Positions 21,416 to 32,423 of a stretch of DNA of 64,000 bases are shown here, one piece after another. Location: assembly GCA_009823395.1 (NCBI GenBank), contig CM020514.1:561467-625466 (forward strand), read 5' to 3'. Origin of the DNA: Thamnaconus septentrionalis. Its lineage: Eukaryota > Chordata > Actinopteri > Tetraodontiformes > Monacanthidae. Numbering within the stretch: position 1 is the first letter of the stretch; each line of letters starts with the position of its first letter. The notes beneath the pieces were generated by a model. The model was not told the DNA's origin. It did not search any database and saw only the letters and a list, made by a program, of their open reading frames with translations. The position numbers were made by a program, and so were the translations under genes.

Positions 21416-23113
21416 TAGTGATGTTACGAGACGTGCCGAGGCTTCGAAGCGTGTGTCGAGTAATGATGGGGGCGTTTCCGCGAAGCGCGTATCGAGGCTT
21501 GCTTCATTTAGGGGAGGAGCCAAAAATGATGACGTCCGAAGCCTCGCTGCCCGGCCGTACCACGTGATTGCTTCGGGAAGTGGTTCAGATTTTGCCGCAA
21601 GGTTTAACGGTTTATATAGACCTATCAGGCTCCATTCAAAATGGGGGTTATTGTAGGAGAGTTGCAGTCAGTTGAGATTTGGAGAGAGATTGGATGACTA
21701 GATTTTTTGATAGCGTTTATAGTTTGGAGAGTTTGAGACTAGATAGCGTTTAGTTTGGAGATAGTTTGAAGAGTTTAGGGACAGAGTGAGGAGAGGATAG
21801 TTGATAGGATGGAGCCCCCTGTCCTGTACATCAGTGTCCAAGTTACACAAGCATCTATGCTAGGGGTGCCCATTACGTCGATCGCGATCTACTGGTCAAT
21901 CGCGAAGGTAGTTTGGGTCGATCGCATAGAGAGAGAGAGAGATCCGCGTCAATTCCAGCAGGTAGAATCGGTCAGGCAGGAACTCAATTATTAGAAAACA
22001 CGGTGGATGTGGTTGATTTTGGTCATAATGTACGATGTGCTGGATTTTGTTTTTATATGTGCTGTGTTTTACAGTGAAACGTAAATGTGACATGTCGGCT
22101 TCGGCACTGTTCAGATCAAATAAAGTAGACATAAAGCAGATTTCATTTTACATTTGAAACTATAATGAACAAAATCAATGTATAGTTTAGATACCTGCAT
22201 TTTGTATGAGAGCAGACAGGGACAGGAGAGAGAGTTTCGCTGTTGTTTTCTTTAAATACCTGCCAAACTACCGGGGTGGTCGCATGAGCTTGCAATCCTC
22301 GCGTAAACTGATCGAGACGCCTCGCTTGGAAAATGCGCTTCTAAGTGCGCACGCACCGCAGACGCGCCGGAGATCCTGGGAGATGCTGCTAGCAAAACGT
22401 CTGCGTTCCACACACACACACAATCCCTAACCTATGCGCTGGAAAACACAAAAATATACAGCAAAACATCTTAACGTAAACACACTTTTACTGATAAATT
22501 AAAACGTAGGCAGATATAACCTGAAGAATTTTAAACCATGAGTTTTTCTGTGCAATGATAAGCGTACATGCACATGGGAACATGTTGACCCATTTAATCC
22601 TATTTCTTTCCTTCTTTCTTTATCACTGGACTACAAATATATTTCTGAATTAACATGTTTTCCTATTTTGTAGTAGGTGGATCTTTTTGACTTGGTCATT
22701 TTAAAAGTAGCTTGCATGTTGAAAAAGTGTGAGGACCCCTGGTCTATGCCCTTTTCAAGTTCCACAAGCACTTTCACTGTTATCTGCCTGATTACACCCA
22801 TGCCCTTTTCAGAAAAAAACTGCACAACCTGCCACATTCGAAAAATGTATTATACCCATATTATAATTTATGTACAGAAATGATTTGGTCATTCATTTTT
22901 TGCAATTCGTAGTCATTCCCAACAGACATAACAGACACAAAAAAAAAATCAATGCATCACACATTATGTGGTTCAGACACAGCTTGCCTGTGATTATACA
23001 CTTGGCCAGTAGGTGGTTTCGTGTGCACATGAAGCTTTGAGAAATGAACCTTTTCTCGAACCAGTTGGCTCAAGTGGTTCAATGCCTCATGAGGCTTCAC
23101 CTCACCATCACTA
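21416..23113. mobile_element. hAT non-autonomous element (outer), TSD CTGCTCAC
   Basis: The element begins TAGTGATG and ends CATCACTA. Identical 8-bp duplications CTGCTCAC flank it at 21408-21415 and 23114-23121. Both ends continue into sequence containing GAGGCTTC-type motifs. Size is about 1.7 kb including a second hAT inserted in its middle. No transposase coding was found. Confidence 0.85.
21861..22741. mobile_element. hAT non-autonomous element (inner), near-perfect 8-bp TSD
   Basis: Inside the outer hAT, a second element begins TAGGGGTGCCCATTACGTCG and ends GACCCCTG. Its flanks are ATCTATGC (21853-21860) and GTCTATGC (22742-22749), seven of eight bases equal, as expected for an 8-bp hAT duplication with one later mutation. 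It contains GATCGCGATC-type motifs near its left end and no clear gene. Confidence 0.75.
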
Positions 23114-23199
23114 CTGCTCACACACATCTCACCTGCATCCGTTTGGTCCCGGTCGGCTCCGCTGCTCCTGGGCGGAAGCGCGCGCCGCTGCAGGGGTGG

Positions 23200-24603
23200 G
23201 GTTTTATGGAGCGCCGGGCTAAGTGGCGTAGCCCATTGCCGTCAAGGGGGGTGTTGGTTTTTGTTTGGATTAAGGATTAAGGGGATAATGTAGGGTTTAT
23301 TTGTATTTAAGGGTTTGTATGTTTAGGGGGAAGTAGGGTGTTTATTGAAGGGTGTATTTCTTTGGGTTATTGGTTTTGTTTGCAATGTTTTATTTTTTTC
23401 GCAAGGTCCCCACAGTTAGTGGTGTGGCCCAATTGGCCACCGGCAGCTGGTGGGTACAAAGGGGCTCATTTTGGTGTGGGAAGGGAGACGGGCTAGTCTG
23501 TTGAGAGACTAGGGGACTGAGAAACCTGTTTTCCTGTTGCTTTATTGATGGATTTTTCTTTTGGGGTAAAAGAATAAAAATTTTTGTCCTGCACTTGACG
23601 CTGCCTGCCTCCTCCTTCGACTCCACCACACCTCAATCCGGTCGGCCCAGATCCCCTTTTTCGTGGGGAGGCCACTTTGCCCCTCCACAGTGTCTAAAAG
23701 TAGGCTGTCACCCTGATTTTGCAGACACACACACCTCTCAGGTTAGCTTCAACTGCTGCGGCTAACCAACCATGTAGTTACTGAAATAGAATTGAGTTTG
23801 ATAATCACCAGGCCGAAAACAGAGGTTATTTCTTAGAACACATTTTCAACAACGTTAACGTTACTGCAGAGACTATGTTGTAGTGTTAGTTTACAACAGT
23901 AACGTTGACTTACGTTAGCTGCAATGCTAAAAACACATTGAAAGGATAGGAAAGGAACGAAGGCTCAACAGTACATCAAAATAAAATGTTAAAAACTTAC
24001 ATCTTCCACGTTTGTAGTGGTGTCACGAACCGTTGGGACCGATCCATTCTTTGTGTTTAAACGAAGTGCAAATCCAGCTTTGAACTGCCTTTCAAACAGT
24101 CCTTCATGAGATGGTTAGCACACACATACAACAGTTTTGGAACTGCTGTCGGTACACATCCTTAAAAAATAAAAATAATCCACCGTCTTCCCAAAGACTC
24201 AGACGACGGAGTTAGAAAAAGACTGGGATGCTCATTTGTGCAGCCAGAACCAGAGCAACCCCTTCTTCCTGATCGTAGTTTCGCCATTGTTCTCACCGGA
24301 GCGTTTGCGAGCAGAAGAAAATGGCGCAGCTTCTGGACTTTCCGGGGGTTGGGACAAACCTTTCCCAGAGGCGGTGCCACTAACCTGAGGGGGCGGGGTC
24401 GAGTGCACTTCCGTGTCTTGGTGACATCACCATGTCACGGAAGTACGATCTGCCCGTTTGAAGCAAAAATGTTCGAAAGTAGGAAAAACTAAAGACGGTC
24501 AAGGACGGACTTTTTTCATACCAAGGGGGATCGTAGACTTGCCGGGGATGCATATTATTGATAGAAAACCGCACTAAAGTGCATTTTGCATACTATGGGA
24601 CCT
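23200..24603. repeat. Repeat-like stretch ending in a piggyBac-type terminus
   Basis: From about 23735 to 24603 the sequence looks like the right part of a fish repeat ending ATGGGACCT next to TTAA (24604-24607). A similar left-type terminus, TTAA followed by AGGTCCCATATTAC, occurs at 19344-19361. Only about ten terminal bases agree, so they need not be one element. 23200-23735 shows no gene. Confidence 0.4.
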
Positions 24604-24884
24604 TTAAGATTCTAGTTTTAACTTACAAAGCTCTTTATTCTCAGGCTCCTTCTTATATTAGGGAACTAATTGAACTTTATCATCCTCCAAGAGCCCTTCG
24701 CTCTGAGGATTCAGGTCTTTTAGTTATCCCAAAAATTTCTAGAGTTAGGTCAGGAGGTAGGTGTTTCAGTTTCCTGGCACCTTTATTTTGGAATCATCTT
24801 CCAGCCTCGGTGAGGGGGGCAGACACAGTTAGTTTATTTAGGAGTAGACTTAAGACTTTCCTTTTTCTTAAAGCTTATAGTTAG
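24604..24884 (+). pseudogene. L2-type ORF2 C-terminal remnant
   Basis: About 93 codons, ending LKTFLFLKAYS. This is the C-terminal extension after the reverse transcriptase; no catalytic motif is present. It supports the LINE assignment of the following 3' UTR. Confidence 0.75.
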
Positions 24885-25623
24885 ATTCCATCCACTGTCA
24901 GTTAAGCTGCTATAGGCTTACGCCGTGGAGGGAGATCTTTCGCTCCCGTTACAGGGATCGTTGCTCTGTGCAGGCGGAGCCTCTATCACTCTCCTCACTC
25001 AATCAATCTTTGACTCTTTTGACTCTATCTACTCTGTCCAAACTAGCTCTCATTATGCTTTGTATAGTATGCTCGATATGCATGATACTGCCGCAGTCTC
25101 TGTGTCCCCGGCAGGTGATGACCACTGCGCCAGGAGCTGGATTGTGCTGTCCTAGGGGTCTTGGTGTCATCGCTTGTCCCACCACCACGCCTAGGACCTG
25201 GACTTGTCCTATCGGCAGATTGTTCATTGTTCATCGAGCTAGGCTCTTGCGTTCCAAAGCATGGACAATTACAGCCCACGCGGACAGCAGCCTTGAATTA
25301 TTTCCTATTCTTTGTATCCATATTCATTTCGTGAATGCCTGGTTGGTGTATCTGTTTTTCTCTCTGTCCTGTCTGCCATCCTGGCTCACTCTGCTCCTTT
25401 CTCTCTTTCTCTGTCTCTCCTCTAGTATTGTATTTCACCCCAACTACTCATAGGCAGATGATGGCCCTCTGGAGTCTGGTTCTGCCCTAGGTTTCTTCCC
25501 ACAGGGGAGTTTTTCCCAGCCACTGTCGCATCTAGCTTGCTCGGGGGGTCCAGTTGGTTCTCTCTGATTGTATAAAGCGCTTTGAGACGCCTTTGGTTGT
25601 GATTTAGCGCTGTACAAATAAAG

Positions 25624-25626
<3 letters not shown>

Positions 25627-25686
<60 letters not shown>
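25627..25686. repeat. ATT trinucleotide microsatellite at the LINE tail
   Basis: About 20 perfect ATT units directly follow the LINE 3' tail, as is usual where L2-type tails end in short tandem repeats. Confidence 0.95.
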
Positions 25687-25689
<3 letters not shown>

Positions 25690-25788
25690 CCACATGTGTG
25701 AGTCACAGAAGCTGTCAGACAATTTAATTCCACCCTAGCAGAAGACCTGTTTATTCATAATGTGCTGACTGTTTGTTTTGGATTTCTA

Positions 25789-27965
25789 GATGTGAGCTGG
25801 CAGTGCTAATTGACTGAACTGCAGGACAGAATATACAGCAAAGCAGCCAGGCAAGCTGACTCCCCTAAACACAACATTTGGGTCCAGTGATGCTCCTGAT
25901 ATTTCCGGCAAAATGATTGCCAATGAAATAAATGCCAATGTAGTGTAGTTAGCATTCTAACAACAGAAACACTCTTCTTTCATTTCTGTTGTTTGTGATG
26001 TGATTCTTTTTTTTTCAATAGTCAAGTAGTTCATAGTTTCATAGTAGTTTTACTCTCAAAACATTTTAGATAAAGTGGGCGACGCCAGGAAGACTCACCC
26101 AGTTTTCCCCATCTCCACCCACACTATTACTGGCCGCCACCCTATTGAAGGAAAGGTGCTGTTGTGGATCAGTTTCAGTGAAGGAAAAGACTGAGTGGAT
26201 GGCCAACAATAACAAGTTATATAACATGCAAAAAACCCTGCTGCATAAGTGTAACAGAGCCCATTAGGACAATCCAAATAGACAGGGACACAGCCAACTG
26301 GAGGTTTCAATAAAAACATTTATAGACTAAAGGTGAGTCCATGTTATGAAATGTATTTATTTTTTTATGATATATTCAAAAAGTAAGTGGGGAGTATTTG
26401 TAATTTCAGTATGAATCAGTTGTTAAATAAAGTAACATTTTTTGGATCACTAAATGGGAACGTGAGTGATATCAAGCATGTCCCGCTCAATAGTGTGTCG
26501 CTTTACATTTGTTCAAGTAAAAAAAGCTGACATTCTCTCTACAGGTTTATGTTCCATCAATTTTCCATCACCACTTCTCTTGCACTCAGGGTCACAGGTG
26601 TTGTCTTGGGGCGAAGGTGGGCTACACTCTGGTCAAGTCAGCAGTTGTTGCACCTCACATGTTCTTCTCTTTCTCTCTCCATCTCAGCCCAGTGTCAGGA
26701 GTGATGCTTTTCATTTGTTCCTGGTCAAATGCCTCCCTTTCAGCCGCTCCTACTGTTCATGATCCACTTTGTGATAAGGTACAACATTGCTTCAAATCCA
26801 CACTTGGTAGTTCCATTACCAACACCTTCACCATCACCTCCATCGTCTTCCTCCTCCCCGTCTACATCTTCATCCTCCACCTGGGTTTCAAACAGTGGAG
26901 GCAGCAGAGCTTCAGCACAATGGCCCTGAGCCACTTTGACCTCTTCACCTATCACATGGTTCTCATTGAGCTGCTCTATGTATTAGCATGTATATGTATG
27001 AGTTGTGGCCATCATACCAACCATGTCAATCTAATACAGACGGGAAATGGCCTTTTTTTTCTTACTATGTGTGGGCAGATTTTTTTTCACACGGTCACCT
27101 GTGCAGAGCGCCACCTGGCTGTTGTCCACCCAGTCACCTACCTCAGTCTGAAAGGAGAGAAATGGAACAGAGCCAGAAATGTGCTCATTGCCTTTATTTG
27201 GCTACTTTCCATTTTGGTTGCATTTTTTCTTTCGCTGCCCGACAATAGGAACATTTTATTTTTCATGTTTTCCGTAACAGTTTTGGAGCTATTTTTAATA
27301 TTGGTATTCAGTATTTCTGTCCTCAGGGTGTTGATTCGTTCAGGGCCAGGGGAAGGGAATGGGAGGAGAGTCCGTGCTGACCCATCAAAGCTGAGGGCCT
27401 TCTATGCCATTGTATTTGTGCTGGTAGTGGTGGTGTTGAAGCTAATTTGGAATGTAGTATTAGGTTCATTCATACTTGCGGTGCCAAGTGGTGGGATTGT
27501 AGGTTGTGTGATCATGTCATTCACATTCTGGATCAGTCTGCCCAGCAGTCTGCTTATGCCACTGCTGTATCTTCAGAGAAAAGGGAGACTGGTGTTTTGT
27601 AAGAAGAAAAATGAAACAAAACATCCAGAGGGTTAAGTTTTTTATAAGAAGGATGTTGAATTTTCCACAAGGCCAACACGTCAAAGGTGAAAATAACAAT
27701 AAAAAAGAAGAAATCACACATACAGAAGAATTCATAGCCTTTGCCGTGAACCTCAAAATTGAACTTAGGTGCAAGGAGCAGAGGAACAAAAATGTGTTCA
27801 GCATTTGGAGTCGCAAAGATTTCATCAGAATTGCTGTTTACATCTACTGCTCTAAAGACACCGCTGCCCATTTTTTGATCTTCGCAAAAATTCAGAACAA
27901 AATACTCGTTAAAAATTGATTTAGATAGTTATTACCCTAATACTTTAGACATAATTTTGCTTTCT
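25789..27965. repeat. segmental duplication, copy A (receptor gene 1)
   Basis: This block and 30089-32201 are diverged direct copies. Shared landmarks in order: GCAGTG...CTGCAGG...GAATATACAGCA (25800 / 30110), GAAGACTCACCCAGTTTTC (26088 / 30379), the receptor gene, and a nearly identical 3' flank (27650-27960 / 31890-32195). Confidence 0.9.
26704..27636 (+). CDS. class A seven-transmembrane receptor 1
   Basis: An intronless 310-residue G-protein-coupled receptor of the plasma membrane. Start chosen at the ATG at 26704, because the paralogue at 30868 begins at the same place, both just downstream of a CTCTCTCCATC...AG tract resembling a splice acceptor. The N-tail has an N-glycosylation site (NAS, residue 9). 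Hydrophobic helices lie near residues 39-62, 80-100, 112-133, 160-180, 184-207, 232-255 and 263-290. The DRY position reads ERH, followed by LAVVHPVTYLSLK; helix 7 ends PLLYL, so PxxY is kept but the Asn of NPxxY is Met. The C-tail is short and basic. Ligand unknown; I do not recognise a named subfamily. Tandem duplication fits chemosensory or immune-type receptors, which is inference. Confidence 0.8.
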   Translation: MLFICSWSNASLSAAPTVHDPLCDKVQHCFKSTLGSSITNTFTITSIVFLLPVYIFILHLGFKQWRQQSFSTMALSHFDLFTYHMVLIELLYVLACICMSCGHHTNHVNLIQTGNGLFFLTMCGQIFFHTVTCAERHLAVVHPVTYLSLKGEKWNRARNVLIAFIWLLSILVAFFLSLPDNRNILFFMFSVTVLELFLILVFSISVLRVLIRSGPGEGNGRRVRADPSKLRAFYAIVFVLVVVVLKLIWNVVLGSFILAVPSGGIVGCVIMSFTFWISLPSSLLMPLLYLQRKGRLVFCKKKNETKHPEG

Positions 27966-27990
27966 GCAGTCCTTAAGTAGCCTCAATTCT
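27640..27990. repeat. conserved 3' flank shared by both receptor copies
   Basis: Roughly 310 bp after the stop is nearly identical to 31890-32195 and better conserved than the coding region looks by eye. An open stretch on it (27611-27919) recurs in the other copy only as part of that identity; it resembles no known protein. Confidence 0.6.
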
Positions 27991-28034
27991 GAAGATGTTC
28001 AGATTGTACTTTTCTCTACAATCTGAACATCTTC
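27991..28034. repeat. perfect 18-bp inverted repeat
   Basis: The arms GAAGATGTTCAGATTGTA (27991-28008) and TACAATCTGAACATCTTC (28017-28034) pair perfectly around the 8-base loop CTTTTCTC. Confidence 0.95.
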
Positions 28035-28452
28035 AATATAGGATTGAATGTTGAAAAAGGAAACAGGTGTTTCTTCACAGGGTGTAATTATATTAAATAT
28101 AATGTAAGAATAAAGAAATAATACAGGATGTTTCATCTTCCACATGGACAACATACTAATTAGTTCAATTCAAGCTCAGCAAAAATTTTGTTAGTGCAAA
28201 GATATAAAAGGCTTTACAAATTTTGATCACTAGACAGCTTCTGGTGCTTCTGTTCCTATAGTTACCTCACAGTAGGTCTGTGTTTGATAGTTTTGCACTA
28301 CCACTATGAGAGCAGCAGTCAAGTCAGTGACTGTTTAGTGTTTCCTTTAATGTTGGTTTTAATGCAGTCTTCATTAAGTTCTGAAATAGTTGCTATTCCT
28401 ACCTTAGCCTGTATTTTTAAAGTGTGTGCACAAACGTTTGTTTGGGTTTTCA

Positions 28453-28520
28453 TCAAACAAAAAAAAAGAGAAAAAAGTCAAATACGCCTCGTATTTGACT
28501 TTTTTCTCTTTTTTTTGTTT
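28453..28520. repeat. long inverted repeat with 3-base loop
   Basis: The inner arms GAGAAAAAAGTCAAATACG and CGTATTTGACTTTTTTCTC are perfect 19-bp complements around CCT. Outside them AAAC plus a run of nine A faces eight T plus GTTT, so the stem extends to about 31 bp with one unpaired A. Confidence 0.9.
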
Positions 28521-28619
28521 TTTCCTCCTTGCTGCTCCAACTGATGTAATTCATGTAAAATCATTTTCAGTTGTGATAACAAAGTCATTTGGTAGGGGCG
28601 TCAAGTTACATTCTCGGGC

Positions 28620-29880
28620 CTAAGGTGAAACTGCCTTCCTTTGTTATCTTCAGTTTTAAAAAAAAAAAAAAATAAACAAGTAATTTGTGTTTCTTTGAAA
28701 ATATCCCTGCAGATGTGTCATTTCTGCTGATGATGAACATGTTCACTTTGCTGTCATGGTTGCTGATTGGGAGACCATGTGTTGTACACATTTGAAATTT
28801 TTTGCTTTGAATGAAACTAAGTTATCATGTAAAATGTAAAAGAAAATAAAAGAGGAAAAAGCTAAATTAGCTTGATTGGTAAGTTATGCTCATAACTTTG
28901 CTCTTGTGGCACCTGTAATGGGTTAATGTTTTGTATCTCTTGCTAAAATACATTTATTTCATAGTATGGTTATTTTTTAGTCAAAACAGTGTTTTCTGTG
29001 TTCATGTACTACTCCCGCCAGCAGGTGGCAATAGGTTGTTTTGTTTTTTCATGGTGCGTTGCCAGACGTGACAGCAGTTAGAAGCAGACAAAATAGACCG
29101 GTTGATAGTCGGAGACCGGATGATAATGACTTGTGGCCGGTGCTGCTGTATGCCTACTCTTGCCGTTTTGCTGACTTTTCGCCGGTGAAGTAAGTAAATG
29201 AAGATTCTTCTGCACCGCGACTGTCGTCCGTTGTGAGCGGTGTAAGACTCTCAAGCCCTCAAAACAAAGGAAAAAACAAAAATCCAAACTCAAGTTGCAG
29301 ACTAGTTATTTGACTGCATTTTAGTATGTCTGATGTTTGGACTATTAATCAAACAAGTGACACAGTCAGCAAGGTGTTCTGCTCTCAATCACCATTTGAT
29401 TTGAATGAGCCTCGATTCAAAGTCACAACTCATTTGATTTTCAAACATCCACTCTCACCCACAAAGTATATAGGAAAACCCCCTGTGGCAGACGACCAGT
29501 TTGTTAATCTCCCAACTGTTTTCTATTTCTTTGACTTTCTATGCCCTCCACTTTGATTTAACAACGTGCCTCAAAACCACCTGTCATAGAGGGGACATGA
29601 GTTGTACACCTTGATACATTTCTGGCTGGTTTGTGTGTCATGATAGTAACGAAGCTACTTTTTTTTTTTTTTAAACACATTAAACTTCTGAGTAAAGAAA
29701 AAACAATTGAAAAAAAAAAGGCTCATTTTGTCACTTTTTACCAATAGAGTACATGTTCATGACCTTGCCCTCTCCCCTCCACAAAAAAAGCTCAGAATTG
29801 AGGCTACTTAAGGACTGCAGCCCGCTATGTCTAATATTTTGTGCGTAATAAAACATTTGACGGAGACAGCCAGGTGTTGT
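28620..29880. other. Intergenic, no gene recognised
   Basis: AT-rich sequence between the receptor copies. 29360-29460 and 29865-29965 share a diverged direct repeat (CAGCAAGGTGTTCTG / CAGCCAGGTGTTGTG and the common string CATCCACTCTCACCCACA), a smaller duplication inside the spacer. Confidence 0.6.
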
Positions 29881-30088
29881 GCCAACCATCAACCTCTGAT
29901 TTGAATGAGTTTCAAGTCACATCTCATTTGATTTGAATCAAACATCCACTCTCACCCACAGAGGATGCAGCGCAGAGGAGCTGTTTGTTGATAATGTGCC
30001 AGCAGTTTTCTTTTTGTTTTTTCAATTGCTTTGACTTTCTGTGACTTGCACTTTAATTTGACAGCAGTTTAAGATTAATCACACACAC

Positions 30089-32201
30089 ATGTGATGTGAG
30101 TTGGCAGTGTTGCATTTACCAAACTGCAGGTCTGAATATACAGCACAGCAAGTGTCTGTGTCCAGTGGTGCTCTTGATAATGCAAGCATAAACATTTCAA
30201 ATTTAGTAGATGCCACTGTAGTGCAGTCATCGTTCTAGGAACAGGCACGCTCTTCTTTCATTTCTGATGTAACGTAATAGTTTGTATATTTTAATAGTGA
30301 GTCAGAAGAAGCTTTAAAAAGTCTTTTAAAGGCAGTCTTTTATTCATATAAAATGATGAATAAAGAGGTTGACACCAGGAAGACTCACCCAGTTTTCTCC
30401 AGTCCCACCCACACTATAATTGGCCCCCACCCTACTGGAGCAATGGCACTATTGTGGATCATTTTCACTGATGGAAAAAGTGACTGAGTGGATGGCCTAC
30501 AATAACTAGTTGTATAACATGCAAAAAACAGTTACAGCAGTATAGAAGAGCCCAGTAGATGATGAACAAACAAGTGCACAGTACAGACTTTCAGGGACAT
30601 TGACAACTGGAACTTGATTTTTTTTTCTTTCTTTTATATTTTACTGAAGGTGGGTACATGTAATGGAATGGATTTTCTGTATAGTTTCTGATGTATTCAA
30701 AAGGTAAAAAGAAATGCATGAAAAATGTTGTACAGGTTTCTGTGTCTGCCACAGGTGTTGTTGGACTCTTCCCCGGCTTTCTTGGCGGGAAGTTGGGCTT
30801 GCACCCTGGACAAGTCGCCAGTACATTTCTTTACCTTTTCTTTTCTTTCTCTCTCCATCCAGCAGTGATGAGTTGTTCCTCATCAAATGCCTCCCTTACA
30901 CCTGCTCTCTCCGCTGCCTACCAATCTTTTATTTGCTTGCACAAATGTCATCTATCCACATTTAACAGCTACATTATCATCACCATCGTCTTCCTCCTCC
31001 CCGTCTACATCTTCATCCTCAAACAGTGGAGGCAGCAGAGCTTCAGCACGATGGCCATGAGCCACATTGACTTCTTCACCTACCACATGGTTCTCTTGGA
31101 GCTGCTCAGCGTCTTAGCATCCACATGTGTGTGTTGCGGCCTCCGTACGAATAATGAGTATCTCATGCTGATGGGAATGGTGTCTTCAGTTGTAAACGTA
31201 CCTGGACAGCTTTTCCTTCACACGCTCACCTGTGCAGAGCGCCACCTGGCTGTTGTCCACCCCGTCACCTACCTCAGTCTGAAAGGAGAGAGATGGATCC
31301 GAGTCAGAAACGTGACCGTCGGCTTTGTTTGGCCGCTTTCCATTTTGATAACAGTCGTCGTTTTTCTGCCCAGTAATGGTGATGTGTATTTGGTTCTTTC
31401 CATACCAGTACTTTTTATACTATTTCTTGTCTTGGTATTTTGTCTTTCTACCCTCAGGGCGTTGCGTCGTTCAGGGTCAGGGGAAGGGAATGGGGCGAGA
31501 CGGCGCATCGACCAATCAAAGCTCAGGGCCTTCAATGTCATCGTATGTGTCCTGGTAGTGCTGACGTTGAGGCTGAGTTGGACTTTAATATCAGGTCCCT
31601 TCACACTTAATGCCAGTGAGAGTGCAAAGTGCTTTATATTGTCATTCACATACTGGATTGGTCTGCCCAGCAGTCTGCTTATGCCGCTGCTGTATCTACA
31701 GAGAAAAGGGTTGTTGTGTTGTAAAAATATTATTCTTAGAACATGAGCAAGTTGTGGGGGAAAATTTTGTTCATCTAAATTTAGGATTGAATGTAAAAAA
31801 GAAAAAAAAGAAATACTTTTTCTTTTTTTAGAGGCATTTCTTAACATGTCACAGGGTGTGATTGTATTGAAAAATATAAGAATAAATAAATAAGAAGGAT
31901 GTTGAATTTTCCACAAGGCCAACATGTCAAAGGTGAAAATAACAATAAAAAAGAAGAAATCACACATACAAAAGAATTCATAGCCTTTGCCGTGAACCTC
32001 AAAATTGAACTTAGGAGCAGAGGAACAAAAATGTGTTGAGCATTTGGAGTCGCAAAGATTTTATCAGAATTGCTGTTTACATCTACTGCTCTAAAGACAC
32101 CGCTGCCCATTTTTTGGTCCTCGCAAAAATACAGAACAAAATACTGGTTAAAAATTGATTTAGATAGTTATTACCCTAATACTTTAGACATCATCATTTT
32201 G
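30089..32201. repeat. segmental duplication, copy B (receptor gene 2)
   Basis: Diverged direct copy of 25789-27965 at an offset of about 4.3 kb, same orientation. Confidence 0.9.
30868..31746 (+). CDS. class A seven-transmembrane receptor 2
   Basis: An intronless 292-residue paralogue of the receptor at 26704. The ATG at 30868 follows TCTCTCTCCATCCAGCAGTG; the longer open frame upstream is not conserved between the copies. It has NAS glycosylation at the N-terminus and seven hydrophobic helices. The helix 1 end ...VYIFILKQWRQQSFSTMAMS is nearly shared with gene 1. It has CAERHLAVVHPVTYLSLKGE after helix 3 and LPSSLLMPLLYLQRKG after helix 7. A basic third intracellular loop (RRSGSGEGNGARRRIDQSKL) matches gene 1 with conservative changes. 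Both frames being intact argues that both genes are under selection. Function unknown. Confidence 0.8.
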   Translation: MSCSSSNASLTPALSAAYQSFICLHKCHLSTFNSYIIITIVFLLPVYIFILKQWRQQSFSTMAMSHIDFFTYHMVLLELLSVLASTCVCCGLRTNNEYLMLMGMVSSVVNVPGQLFLHTLTCAERHLAVVHPVTYLSLKGERWIRVRNVTVGFVWPLSILITVVVFLPSNGDVYLVLSIPVLFILFLVLVFCLSTLRALRRSGSGEGNGARRRIDQSKLRAFNVIVCVLVVLTLRLSWTLISGPFTLNASESAKCFILSFTYWIGLPSSLLMPLLYLQRKGLLCCKNIILRT

Positions 32202-32423
32202 CTTTCTTTACATTAACGTCTACATACGGAGACTGCTCAGTTCTATTTATCTTCTGGGAGATAAGCTAATTATATTGATGTTAGGGCGACACCCATTGGT
32301 CATAGTGATGTAGTGCATATTTACATTTAGGCTTAGTTAAGCTAAGCGGTCAGATATAACGTTGAAACAGCTGAACTGTACGGAAGCGCATTGCTGCCAC
32401 CCTAGAAAAAAAAACAGGGCTCA

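Larger units (their letters stand above)
24604..25686 (+). mobile_element. L2-type LINE, 5'-truncated 3' end
   Basis: It starts in ORF2 sequence near its C-terminus (FKILVLTYKALYSQAPSYI, then LRSEDSGLLVIP and FLAPLFWNHLPASVRGADTV), ending at a stop near 24884. A long 3' UTR follows and finishes with the tail motif TATAAAGCGCTTTGAGACGC and GTACAAATAAA before an ATT microsatellite. The same tail occurs at 37.7 kb. L2 assignment is from motif memory. Confidence 0.75.

Noticed and set aside
19344..24607. A single 5.3-kb piggyBac-type element bounded by TTAA-AGGTCCCATA ends
   Set aside because: The termini agree over only about ten bases, and the outer flanks differ: the left is transposase intron, the right is L2 coding sequence that should then continue on the left but does not. 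Two separate repeat ends are more likely.
24968..25453. A 161-codon frame within the L2 3' region
   Set aside because: It overlaps LINE 3' UTR sequence, has a different frame from ORF2 and ends just before the LINE tail.
26617..26703. Longer N-terminus for receptor 1
   Set aside because: The paralogue shows no matching coding upstream of its ATG, and a splice-acceptor-like tract ends just before both ATGs.
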